Shown here piece by piece: positions 9,142 through 16,432 of a DNA stretch of 64,000 nt (positions are counted from its first letter, which is position 1; the number at the start of each line of letters is the position of its first letter). The notes under the pieces were generated by a model. It made no database searches, was not told where the DNA came from, and saw only the letters and a program-made list of their open reading frames with translations. The DNA is from Pseudomonas hunanensis (GTDB lineage Bacteria > Pseudomonadota > Gammaproteobacteria > Pseudomonadales > Pseudomonadaceae), in contig NZ_QJRC01000094.1 in assembly GCF_013393325.1 (NCBI RefSeq), forward strand, positions 124,001 to 188,000, written 5' to 3'. The position numbers and the translations under genes are program-made.

Positions 9142-10224
9142 ATGACCGCGACTGACACGAGCCCGTCTCCTTCGCCGTTGCAGCAGGACTACCAGCGTTT
9201 TCTGCTGCTGGGCAGTCGGCGTGCCCCACACACCGTGCATGTGCACGAAACCGGCTACCGCTCCGGCACCATCAACACCGACGCACTCGGCCTGCGCTAC
9301 AGCCATTGCGCCGGCAAGCGCTTTTCGCCGGCCGAGCGCGGCGGTGCTTCGCGCATCAACCTGCTGGTCGGTGGCTCCACGGCGCTGGGCATTGGCGCCA
9401 GTTCCGACGAACACACGGTGGCTTCGCACCTGTCGATGCTCACCGGCGAAGTCTGGCTGAGCCTGGCCGGCTGCGGGCTCAATGCCAGCCAGGAGCTGCT
9501 GATGTTCCTGACCCACCAGCACCGCCTTGGCCAGCTCGGCCACGTGGTGGTGCTCAGCGGCCTCAACAGCCTGGCCCACGAAGCCCTGTGCGAAGTTCTC
9601 GCCAGCCCCAACGATCCACAACACGCCAAGGCCTACCAGGCCTTTCTCAACAGTTTCAGCGAAGGCATGCAGGCCACCGCACCGTTGCGTCGGCAGTCGC
9701 TGTGGCGGCGCATTGGCCAGGCCTTGGCCACGCCTGCGGTCGCAGCCCCGGTCAGCTGGCCGCTGTCGCCCCCGGAAAAGCGCCTGGCCCGTGCCGCCGA
9801 CAACATTGGCCGTACCTTGCGCCAATGGGACCGGCTGCTGGCAGACAGCCACGCCACCCTCACTTTCATCCTGCAACCGTTACTCCCCTGGTGCCGGGAT
9901 ACCCTGCCCGCTGGCGAGCAGGCCATGCTGGCCGCGCTGCAGCAACAACCGGCAAACTTCGACCGGCTGCTGGAAGGCGCCTTCGACAGCCAACTGCACT
10001 CGGCGTTTTTCCGCCGCATCAAGAGCCAGGCCGACCCGGTGCCCTGCTACGACATGAACTGCATGCTCAACAGCTCGCCCGTGTTCGGCGCAGACCTGTT
10101 CATCGATCGCCTGCACCTGAACGATCTGGGCAACAACGCACTGGCCAAGGTAATCACCGCCAAGCTTGGCTTGGCCCAGGAAAAACACGCCCAGCGCAAG
10201 GTTACGCCAATCAAGCTCGTCTGA
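9142..10224 (+). CDS. SGNH/GDSL-like protein, third gene of the YqcI-LysE operon
   Basis: Cytoplasmic protein of 360 residues with no signal peptide. INLLVGGSTALGIGASSDEHTVA resembles block I of the SGNH hydrolases with a Gly-Gly-Ser-Thr nucleophile motif, and the C-terminal LFIDRLHLNDLGNNALA carries the D-x-x-H type block V (DRLHLN). The middle is not recognised. A strong GGAGGAG precedes ATG at 9142, 38 bases after the LysE-type gene. I have a faint, unverified memory that relatives are labelled 'inducer of phenazine A'; no phenazine genes are present here. It may be an acyl- or esterase-type tailoring enzyme. Confidence 0.75.
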   Translation: MTATDTSPSPSPLQQDYQRFLLLGSRRAPHTVHVHETGYRSGTINTDALGLRYSHCAGKRFSPAERGGASRINLLVGGSTALGIGASSDEHTVASHLSMLTGEVWLSLAGCGLNASQELLMFLTHQHRLGQLGHVVVLSGLNSLAHEALCEVLASPNDPQHAKAYQAFLNSFSEGMQATAPLRRQSLWRRIGQALATPAVAAPVSWPLSPPEKRLARAADNIGRTLRQWDRLLADSHATLTFILQPLLPWCRDTLPAGEQAMLAALQQQPANFDRLLEGAFDSQLHSAFFRRIKSQADPVPCYDMNCMLNSSPVFGADLFIDRLHLNDLGNNALAKVITAKLGLAQEKHAQRKVTPIKLV

Positions 10225-10362
10225 CAGATGCCGAGTGGTCTTCCGGCCAGCCCCCTTGGGTGGCTAGAATATGCCGTCGTTCCGATTTGCCTGAGGCGTA
10301 CGCTTGACCGCCATGAACATCGAAGCCGTCCATCCTTGTCTGGCCGCCCCTGGGGTTCGCCT

Positions 10363-11058
10363 GTGAGCCGCATGCGTCGCTTGCCCCCGCTGTTGATCGC
10401 GCTGTTACCGCTGGCTGGGCACGCGCTGGAAGTGCACATCGACCCTCATGCCGACCTGCTCTACCGCCAGGCCTTACCCCTGCTGGAGCAAGCCGACAAC
10501 CAGGATGACGGTGCCAGCACGCTGCGGACCGCCGTGGGCGACGACCCCGAGCTTAGCCGCCAGGGCCAGGCCATGGCCCACACCTTGCCGACAGCGGTCG
10601 CCCTGCTGAAAAAGTCGGTGGAGCTGGGCCACCCGGTCGCGCAGTACCGCCTGGCGCTGTACTACATGACCTACCTGCCCGCCGCGCAAATTGCAGATGC
10701 CGCCTGCCCGTTGCTCGAGGCCAGCCTCCAGCAGGGTTTTGCCGCACCCGCGCCAGCCATCGCCACCTGGTGCCGGCCCTACAACGCCAGTAACGAATAC
10801 CGCGCAGCACTGGAGGCCATCCCCAACATGGCCACCGTGTACGCCCCCTACTACCCGCAACCGGCCACCCGCCTGGCTTGCAACCGCAGCCGGCCACAAG
10901 GCCTGGAAATGCTGTGGGGGCGCCAGCGCGACTACCAGGCCGAGGTGTACCGCCTGCTTGGCGACCTCGACCCACAGCACCGCCTGAGCCTGTTGCAGAA
11001 GGCCGTGGACATCAACGGCTGCGTGACGGCGCAACAGCACCTGACCAGCCACCCATAG
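10363..11058 (+). CDS. Secreted Sel1/TPR-like repeat protein, function unknown
   Basis: A protein of 231 residues with a clear signal peptide (MRRLPPLLIALLPLAGHALE), so it is probably periplasmic. After the signal come helical repeats reminiscent of Sel1-like repeats, for example LLKKSVELGHPVAQYRLALYY. GTG at 10363 is taken as start, with GGGG 8 bases upstream; ATG at 10372 would give the same mature protein. It lies 138 bases after the SGNH-like gene and probably has its own promoter. Four cysteines in the C-terminal half could form disulfides. Confidence 0.75.
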   Translation: MSRMRRLPPLLIALLPLAGHALEVHIDPHADLLYRQALPLLEQADNQDDGASTLRTAVGDDPELSRQGQAMAHTLPTAVALLKKSVELGHPVAQYRLALYYMTYLPAAQIADAACPLLEASLQQGFAAPAPAIATWCRPYNASNEYRAALEAIPNMATVYAPYYPQPATRLACNRSRPQGLEMLWGRQRDYQAEVYRLLGDLDPQHRLSLLQKAVDINGCVTAQQHLTSHP

Positions 11059-11168
11059 CCCTCGGCCGGCCGCGATCTTGTAGAAGCCGCGTCGACCAGC
11101 AAGATCGTTCAAGCCATCCCCTGCTCCGTCTGGCATGCTGGCCTGCCAAGTACAGCATTGCAGCCATC

Positions 11169-11861
11169 ATGCCCCACATCGCTCGCCAAGCTTTTCTCCA
11201 CGGCGCCATCGCCATTCTCCCGTTGTCCCTGGCCGTCGCCCCCTGGGGCCTGCTGGCCGGTTCCATGGCCATCGAGGCCAACCTCAGCGCCTGGCAGGGG
11301 CAAGGGCTGTCGGCCATCGTCTTCGCTGGTGCCGCGCAACTGGTGGCTATCGGCATGCTCAAGGGCGGCGCGAACCTGGCGTCGATCCTGCTCACCACCC
11401 TGCTGCTGACCTCTCAGCACCTGCTGTATGGCCTGTCGATGCGCCCGGTACTGTCCAGCCAGCCGCTGCGCTGGCGCTTGGGCCTGGGCTTTCTGCTGAC
11501 CGACGAGTTCTTCGCCCTGACCAGCCAGTACGACCAGCAGCAGTTCAACCGCTGGTATGCCCTTGGGGTGGGCCTGACCTTCTACATCGCCTGGAACCTG
11601 TTCACCCTGGCCGGCATCCTGCTGGGCCAGAGCATTCCCCACCTGGACCAGTTCGGCCTGGATTTCTCCATCGTCGCCACCTTCGTCGCCCTGATCGCAC
11701 CGCTGGTGCGCAACCTGGCCACGGTGGTGTGCGTCGCCGTGTCGCTGTTCTGCTCGGTGCTGTTCAGCTACTGGCATTGGGAAACCGCCCTGGTCGCCGC
11801 AGGCCTGCTGGGCATGAGCGCCGGGTTCATCTGTCAGAAATTCACCGGAGCCCGCGCATGA
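11169..11861 (+). CDS. azlC: AzlC family branched-chain amino acid exporter, large subunit
   Basis: Membrane protein of 230 residues resembling the AzlC/YgaZ large subunit of two-component amino acid exporters. The N-terminal LPLSLAVAPWGLLAGSMA and the later HLLYGLSMRP segment are typical. Its stop overlaps the start of the small subunit as ATGA (11858-11861), indicating translational coupling with azlD and then the AraC gene. The ATG at 11169 has a weak ribosome-binding site; it is chosen for family length. Confidence 0.92.
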   Translation: MPHIARQAFLHGAIAILPLSLAVAPWGLLAGSMAIEANLSAWQGQGLSAIVFAGAAQLVAIGMLKGGANLASILLTTLLLTSQHLLYGLSMRPVLSSQPLRWRLGLGFLLTDEFFALTSQYDQQQFNRWYALGVGLTFYIAWNLFTLAGILLGQSIPHLDQFGLDFSIVATFVALIAPLVRNLATVVCVAVSLFCSVLFSYWHWETALVAAGLLGMSAGFICQKFTGARA

Positions 11862-12172
11862 CCTGGATCCTGATTTTCGCCATGGGCGCCATCGTGTTCC
11901 TCAACCGCTATGCATTCCTGGAGCCGCGCCTGCCCTTGCGCCTGAGCTCCAATGCCCGGCAGTTCCTCGGTTTTGCCGTGCCGGGTATGCTCACCGCCAT
12001 TTGCGGCCCGATCATTTTCATGCCCGAGCACCAGCTCAACCTGAGCCTGACCAACCCCTACCTGCTGGGCTCACTGGTGGCCATCGCCCTGGTGTTATTG
12101 ACCCGCAGCGTATTGCTCAGCATGCTGGTGAGCATGTTGATCTTCTTCCTCCTGCGCAGCTGGCTGGCATGA
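11858..12172 (+). CDS. azlD: AzlD family exporter small subunit
   Basis: A 104-residue protein with three to four hydrophobic segments. The LNRYAFLEPRLPLRLSSNA stretch is typical of the AzlD/YgaH small subunit that pairs with AzlC to export branched-chain amino acids. It overlaps azlC by 4 bases at its start and the AraC-type gene by 4 bases at its end. Confidence 0.92.
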   Translation: MTWILIFAMGAIVFLNRYAFLEPRLPLRLSSNARQFLGFAVPGMLTAICGPIIFMPEHQLNLSLTNPYLLGSLVAIALVLLTRSVLLSMLVSMLIFFLLRSWLA

Positions 12173-13002
12173 ACACGCCCCTGCGCGAGCAGACACACCT
12201 CTGGCAGGCGCCGGCCCTGGGCGACGTCGAGATGCTGCACGCGCGCTATTTCCAGCAGCGCTTTGCCCCGCATGTGCACGAAGGCTATGTGTTCACCGTG
12301 ATCGAGTCCGGCGCCCAGCGTTTCTGGCACCGTGGCAGCGAGCACTTGGCGCCGGTCGGCAGCATGGTGCTGATCAACCCCGACGAGCTGCATACCGGCG
12401 CCACAGCCCACGAAGCGGGGTGGCGCTACCGCGGCTTCTACCCCGAGCACGCGCGGGTCACGGGCGTGCTCGACGAATTGGAGCTGGGCCGCCATGGCAT
12501 GCCGAGCTTCAAGGACAGCGTGATCCATGACGCGGCCCTGGCGATCGCCTTCAGCCAGCTGCATCAGCTGTCCGAAACTGGCGCCAGTGCCCTGCAACAG
12601 CAGACCGCCTGGCGTCAGGCGGTGCTGGCCTTGGTGCAACGACACGGGCAATGCGCTGAACCCTCTGCCCCCGGCCACGAGCCACTGGCCGTGGCCCGCG
12701 CCCGCGAACTGCTGGAAAGCCAACTGGCCGACCCACCCTCGCTCGAAGCGCTGGCGGCGGCGGTCAACCTGTCGCCGTTCCATTTCGCCCGGGTGTTTCG
12801 CCAGGCCACCGGCCTGCCGCCGCACGCCTGGCTGAAGCAGCGGCGCCTGGCCCGCGCGCGGGAAATGTTGAAGTGCGGCTTTGCTGCTTCGCAGGTGGCG
12901 TTCGACCTGGGGTTTGCCGACCAGAGCCATTTGAGCCGGCAATTCAAGCAGGCATACGGGGTGACACCCGGGGCCTATCGCAGCGCTTGCCTGCCAGGCT
13001 GA
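12169..13002 (+). CDS. AraC-family regulator coupled to azlCD
   Basis: A regulator of 277 residues with an N-terminal cupin-like AraC_binding domain (FAPHVHEGYVFTVIESGAQ, histidine-rich) and two C-terminal helix-turn-helix units (SLEALAAAVNLSPFHFARVF, then ASQVAFDLGFADQSHLSRQF). Its ATG overlaps the azlD stop as ATGA. The coupling suggests it regulates the AzlCD exporter, probably responding to an amino acid; that is inferred from context only. A long imperfect hairpin spans its stop codon. Confidence 0.94.
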   Translation: MNTPLREQTHLWQAPALGDVEMLHARYFQQRFAPHVHEGYVFTVIESGAQRFWHRGSEHLAPVGSMVLINPDELHTGATAHEAGWRYRGFYPEHARVTGVLDELELGRHGMPSFKDSVIHDAALAIAFSQLHQLSETGASALQQQTAWRQAVLALVQRHGQCAEPSAPGHEPLAVARARELLESQLADPPSLEALAAAVNLSPFHFARVFRQATGLPPHAWLKQRRLARAREMLKCGFAASQVAFDLGFADQSHLSRQFKQAYGVTPGAYRSACLPG

Positions 13003-13028
13003 GCTGCGACATCCAGCCTCAGGCAAGC
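12985..13028 (+). terminator. Hairpin spanning the AraC stop codon
   Basis: GCTTGCCTG at 12985-12993 pairs with CAGGCAAGC at 13020-13028, and an inner AGGCTG pairs with CAGCCT, giving about 15 base pairs with a small bulge. There is no U-tract, so it may be a stabilising 3' hairpin or a rho-dependent end. Confidence 0.4.
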
Positions 13029-13074
13029 CGGCCAGCCGCTGCTACACTGACAAGGCTGAATGGAGGATCCTGCC

Positions 13075-13302
13075 ATGTCTGAAAGAGATCTCACCACCCT
13101 GCTGTCACTGATGAACCAGCGCCAAGCCTGCCTGAGCAGTGCCTGCAAGGAGATTGCCGACTGGATCGACCGGCAGGGCGATGTGCCCGCTGCCGGCAAG
13201 ATCCGCGCCAGTCTCAAGGCCCTGGAGGCCGACGAAGCCCAGGTCCGCAAGACCTTGACCTCGCTGACCCTCGACAGGCCGCTGCCACGCTTTCGTAGCT
13301 GA
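13075..13302 (+). CDS. Small conserved-looking hypothetical protein
   Basis: A 75-residue soluble, mostly helical protein with two cysteines in LSSACKEIADW and a basic C-terminus. A strong GGAGG lies 8 bases before ATG at 13075, which supports that it is translated. I do not recognise a domain. It stands alone between the AraC gene and the copper genes, which run the opposite way. Confidence 0.65.
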   Translation: MSERDLTTLLSLMNQRQACLSSACKEIADWIDRQGDVPAAGKIRASLKALEADEAQVRKTLTSLTLDRPLPRFRS

Positions 13303-13312
13303 AAGGCGCAGC

Positions 13313-13342
13313 TAAAAAAAGGGCCGCTGAACGCGGCCCTTT
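13313..13342 (-). terminator. Rho-independent terminator of the SCO-PCuAC operon, also usable on the plus strand
   Basis: AAAGGGCCGC-TGAAC-GCGGCCCTTT forms a perfect stem. On the minus strand it is followed by seven T residues, 7 bases after the PCuAC stop. On the plus strand it follows the small gene at 13075-13302. Confidence 0.9.
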
Positions 13343-13348
13343 GATCTG

Positions 13349-13831
13349 TCAGTGCTTCATGTGCATGTGATCATGCCCACCGCCCGCCTCGGCGTTGAGC
13401 GCACGCACCTCAGCCTGTACGTCCAGGGTTTCCTTGCCACCCTTGGCATCTTCGATGGTCAGGGTCAGCGGTACTTTTTCGCCTTCCTTCACCTGATTGT
13501 TCAGGCCCATCAGCATCACATGCAGGCCATTCGGGTCCAGGGTCACTGCCTTGCCGGCCGGCAGTTCGACGGCCTTGACCTCACGCATGCCCATCACGTC
13601 GCCGTTCATGGTCATCTCGTGCACCTGCACGGTCTTGGCCACGGGCGATGCCACGCTCACCAGCTTGCTGTCGCTGCTGGCGGTCAGGGTCATGAAAGCA
13701 CCGGTGGACTGCTGGTGCGGCACGCTGGCGCGGACCCAGGCATCGCTCACGGTGGTCTGGGCCAGTGCCGGCAAGGCCAGGCCCATCAGTGCCAGGGCAG
13801 CCAGGCCGCGTTTGATCGGTTGCATCGACAT
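13349..13831 (-). CDS. Periplasmic copper chaperone PCu(A)C
   Basis: A 160-residue periplasmic protein with a signal peptide ending ALAQ. The mature part carries the PCuAC copper(I) site: histidine and methionine in VHEMTMNG, a methionine in MGMREVK, then HVMLMG. The C-terminal tail HDHMHMKH is an additional metal-binding stretch. It passes copper to the CuA or CuB site of cytochrome c oxidase together with SCO proteins. Its ATG follows the SCO stop with no gap (TGAATG), so the two are translated from one message. Confidence 0.94.
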   Translation of the reverse strand: MSMQPIKRGLAALALMGLALPALAQTTVSDAWVRASVPHQQSTGAFMTLTASSDSKLVSVASPVAKTVQVHEMTMNGDVMGMREVKAVELPAGKAVTLDPNGLHVMLMGLNNQVKEGEKVPLTLTIEDAKGGKETLDVQAEVRALNAEAGGGHDHMHMKH

Positions 13832-14440
13832 TCAGCAGATCTCCATCAGGGTGACCAGGTCTTCGGCGCATTCCTTGGCGTTCAGGGAATGGCCCAGGCT
13901 CAGGCGCAGGGTGCCACGTGTATCGTAGACGTAGCTGGTGGACGAATGAGAGATGGTGTAGGTGTCCCCGGCCGGGACCTTTTCGTAAAACACCTTGAAT
14001 TCCTTGGCCACCGCGGCGATTTCTTCGGGGGTGCCGGTCAGCGCGGTGAACGTAGGGTCGAAGGCCTTGACATAGGCATCGAGCACCTCGGGGGTGTCGC
14101 GCTCAGGGTCCAGGGTGATGAACACCACCTGGAACAGGTCGCGATCACGGCCGCGCAGCAACTTGCGGATTTGTGCCGCACGCGCCAGCGTGGTCGGGCA
14201 GACAGCCGGGCACTGGGTGAAGCCGAAGAACACCATCGGCATGCTGCCGTAGAAGCTCGACAGGGTGCGCACGTTACCTTGCGGGTCTTTGAGGCTGAAC
14301 TTGCGCCCAAGGATTTCGTTGCTCATGTTCTTGCCGTACTTGAACTCGAGCCCCCGGGCCGGGCTGCAGCCTGCGAGCAGACCAAGCCCGAGAACGCCCA
14401 TGCCGGCGACAACCGCACGCCGGGTCAAAAGATCATTCAT
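13832..14440 (-). CDS. SCO1/SenC family copper-delivery lipoprotein
   Basis: A 202-residue thioredoxin-fold protein. The N-terminus has twin arginines (TRRAVVAG) and a lipobox-like LLAGC (Cys25), suggesting an outer-face lipoprotein. The copper ligands Cys77 and Cys81 lie in QCPAVCP, and a histidine in ISHSSTSY fits the third ligand. It inserts copper in cytochrome c oxidase assembly. ATG at 14440 is preceded by AAGGA at 7 bases. PCuAC follows immediately downstream. Confidence 0.94.
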   Translation of the reverse strand: MNDLLTRRAVVAGMGVLGLGLLAGCSPARGLEFKYGKNMSNEILGRKFSLKDPQGNVRTLSSFYGSMPMVFFGFTQCPAVCPTTLARAAQIRKLLRGRDRDLFQVVFITLDPERDTPEVLDAYVKAFDPTFTALTGTPEEIAAVAKEFKVFYEKVPAGDTYTISHSSTSYVYDTRGTLRLSLGHSLNAKECAEDLVTLMEIC

Positions 14441-14647
14441 GAAACCATCCTTTACAGGGAAGGTGCCGGCCCTCGGGACGGGCCGGTCGAAAAACCGGGG
14501 CATTCTGGCATGACACCCAGAGGGGTTCTACCCGACCAAGGCGCTGATGGCCCGCAGCCCTTTGAATACGGGCTGCGGCCTGTTGTCGCAGGGGTTGAAA
14601 CCGTAACACTTTGTTGCTAAGAGAGCCGCCCCGCAGGCGCGTAAGCC

Positions 14648-15232
14648 TTAGTAGTAGGCGTTCTCTTTCTGCGTGTGGTCAGTCACGTCACGTACGCCTT
14701 TGAGCTCCGGAATACGCTCGAGCAAGGTGCGTTCGATGCCTTCTTTCAGGGTGACGTCGGCCTGGCCACAGCCCTGGCAGCCACCACCGAATTGCAGCAC
14801 GGCAATGCCGTCGTCAACCACGTCCACCAGGCTCACCTGGCCGCCATGGCTGGCCAGGCCGGGGTTGATCTCGGTCTGCAGGTAATAGTTGATGCGCTCG
14901 TTGATCGGGCTGTCTTCGTTGACCATCGGCACCTTGGCGTTCGGCGCCTTGATGGTCAGCTGACCACCCATGCGATCGGTGGCGTAGTCGACCAGCGCGT
15001 CTTCCAGGAATGGCACGCTGACTGCGTCCAGGTAAGCAGTGAAGCTCTTCAGACCCACGGCGGTGTCGTCAGGCTTCTCTTCGCCCGGCTTGCAGTAGGC
15101 AATGCACGTCTCTGCGTACTGGGTGCCCGGCTGGGTGATGAAAATGCGAATGCCGATGCCAGGCGTATTCTGCTTGGAAAGCAGATCGGCCAGGTAGTCA
15201 TGGGCGGCGTCGGTAATGGTTATAGCGCTCAT
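14648..15232 (-). CDS. nfuA: Fe-S biogenesis protein NfuA
   Basis: A 194-residue iron-sulfur carrier. The N-terminal half is a degenerate A-type (IscA-like) domain (ITDAAHDYLADLL), and the C-terminal half is an Nfu domain with the cluster-binding C-x-x-C in GGGCQGCGQAD and the preceding INPGLASHGGQV motif. It carries 4Fe-4S clusters to client enzymes under stress. The gene is apparently monocistronic; an inverted repeat without a U-tract (14552-14578) lies downstream. Confidence 0.97.
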   Translation of the reverse strand: MSAITITDAAHDYLADLLSKQNTPGIGIRIFITQPGTQYAETCIAYCKPGEEKPDDTAVGLKSFTAYLDAVSVPFLEDALVDYATDRMGGQLTIKAPNAKVPMVNEDSPINERINYYLQTEINPGLASHGGQVSLVDVVDDGIAVLQFGGGCQGCGQADVTLKEGIERTLLERIPELKGVRDVTDHTQKENAYY

Positions 15233-15290
15233 GTAGGTTCCTCACAGACTTGCCGCCAAGTGTACGCCAACCCAGCCTTCGAACAAAGTC

Positions 15291-16325
15291 CTAGTATTTG
15301 ACTCGGGAAAGCGCATATTCAGGCGCCGGCTCCCGTGGCGCCGCCAGCCAGGCCTGCATGCGCCGGTACAGGCCGCGCTCCAGCCACTGGTAGCTGAACC
15401 ACGACATTAGTCCAATGGACGGCACGCACAGGGCGAACACCAGGTACGGGTTCAAATGCAGGCGCTGGCTGGCGAACCAGCCGGCGTACAGCACCAGTAC
15501 ATGGACCAGGTACACCGAGTACGAACAGTCGCCCAGCGCCTTGAGCAACCGGTTGCCCTGGAACACGGGCTCCAAGGCAATGAAAGCCAGCACGATCATC
15601 GCGCTTGGCAGGCCCCAGTGCAGCAACCGCTGTGACGCATCCAGGTGATAGATGGCCAGGCCTGCCACCCCCAGCACCACCAGCGGCAGCCACCGCCCTT
15701 GGCGAATCAGGCCACGGCGATGAAGCACACCCAGGCCAATGCCGAGCAGGAACTCGTAGATGATGTCGTTGTTGTAGAAATGGCTGAGCACACCCACACG
15801 GCCCAGCACCTCGCTGACCAGCAACAGTGCAGCGCTCACCAGCAGCAGGTGGTGCCGTTGCCGCACCAGGAACGCCAGGCCGAACAGCAGGTAGAAGAAC
15901 ATCTCGAAGTTCAGCGTCCAGCCCACGTTCAGGGTCGGGTACAGGCCATAACCCCCGGGGTTTTCCGCCGGGATGAACAGCAGCGACAGGAACAGGTGAC
16001 GCCAGGCGAATTCCTGATGTGGCATCCATTGGCTGAAGGCCAGCAGCAACATGGCCATCAGCGCTGTGTAGAACCAGTAGGCAGGGACGATACGCATAAC
16101 CCGATTGAGCAGGAACTGGCGCGGCTCGATGGATTTGTCGCGGGTCGACAGGTAGATGACCAGCCCGCTGATGACGAAGAAGATGTCGACGCCTATGGCG
16201 CCACGGTCGGTGAGCAGTTGGCCGATGGGGCCTGTGGCATGGAAGTCGAAGAAGATCTGCATGAAATGGTGGCAGACCACCACCCAGGCGGCGAACGCCC
16301 GCAGTGCCTGAAGCGAATACAGCAT
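15291..16325 (-). CDS. Membrane acyltransferase (Acyltransferase_3 / OafA-like)
   Basis: An integral membrane protein of 344 residues with about ten hydrophobic segments. It starts LYSLQALRAFAAWVVVCHH, the family signature with the catalytic-site histidines, and continues with GVDIFFVISGLVIY and RVMRIVPAYWFYT. Members O-acylate surface polysaccharides or modify exported glycans. ATG at 16325 places the first helix at the N-terminus with CAGGG 6 bases upstream; an in-frame ATG at 16370 is possible. No polysaccharide genes are adjacent, so the target is unknown. Confidence 0.9.
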   Translation of the reverse strand: MLYSLQALRAFAAWVVVCHHFMQIFFDFHATGPIGQLLTDRGAIGVDIFFVISGLVIYLSTRDKSIEPRQFLLNRVMRIVPAYWFYTALMAMLLLAFSQWMPHQEFAWRHLFLSLLFIPAENPGGYGLYPTLNVGWTLNFEMFFYLLFGLAFLVRQRHHLLLVSAALLLVSEVLGRVGVLSHFYNNDIIYEFLLGIGLGVLHRRGLIRQGRWLPLVVLGVAGLAIYHLDASQRLLHWGLPSAMIVLAFIALEPVFQGNRLLKALGDCSYSVYLVHVLVLYAGWFASQRLHLNPYLVFALCVPSIGLMSWFSYQWLERGLYRRMQAWLAAPREPAPEYALSRVKY

Positions 16326-16432
16326 GAAATACCCTGCGATTGCCGGTGCATTGAGGCCTTCGGGCTGCATAGCAGCCCCGGACCACCCACCGATTCCGAC
16401 CGCAGGGTATTCGGAAAGATCAGCTGACCCGA

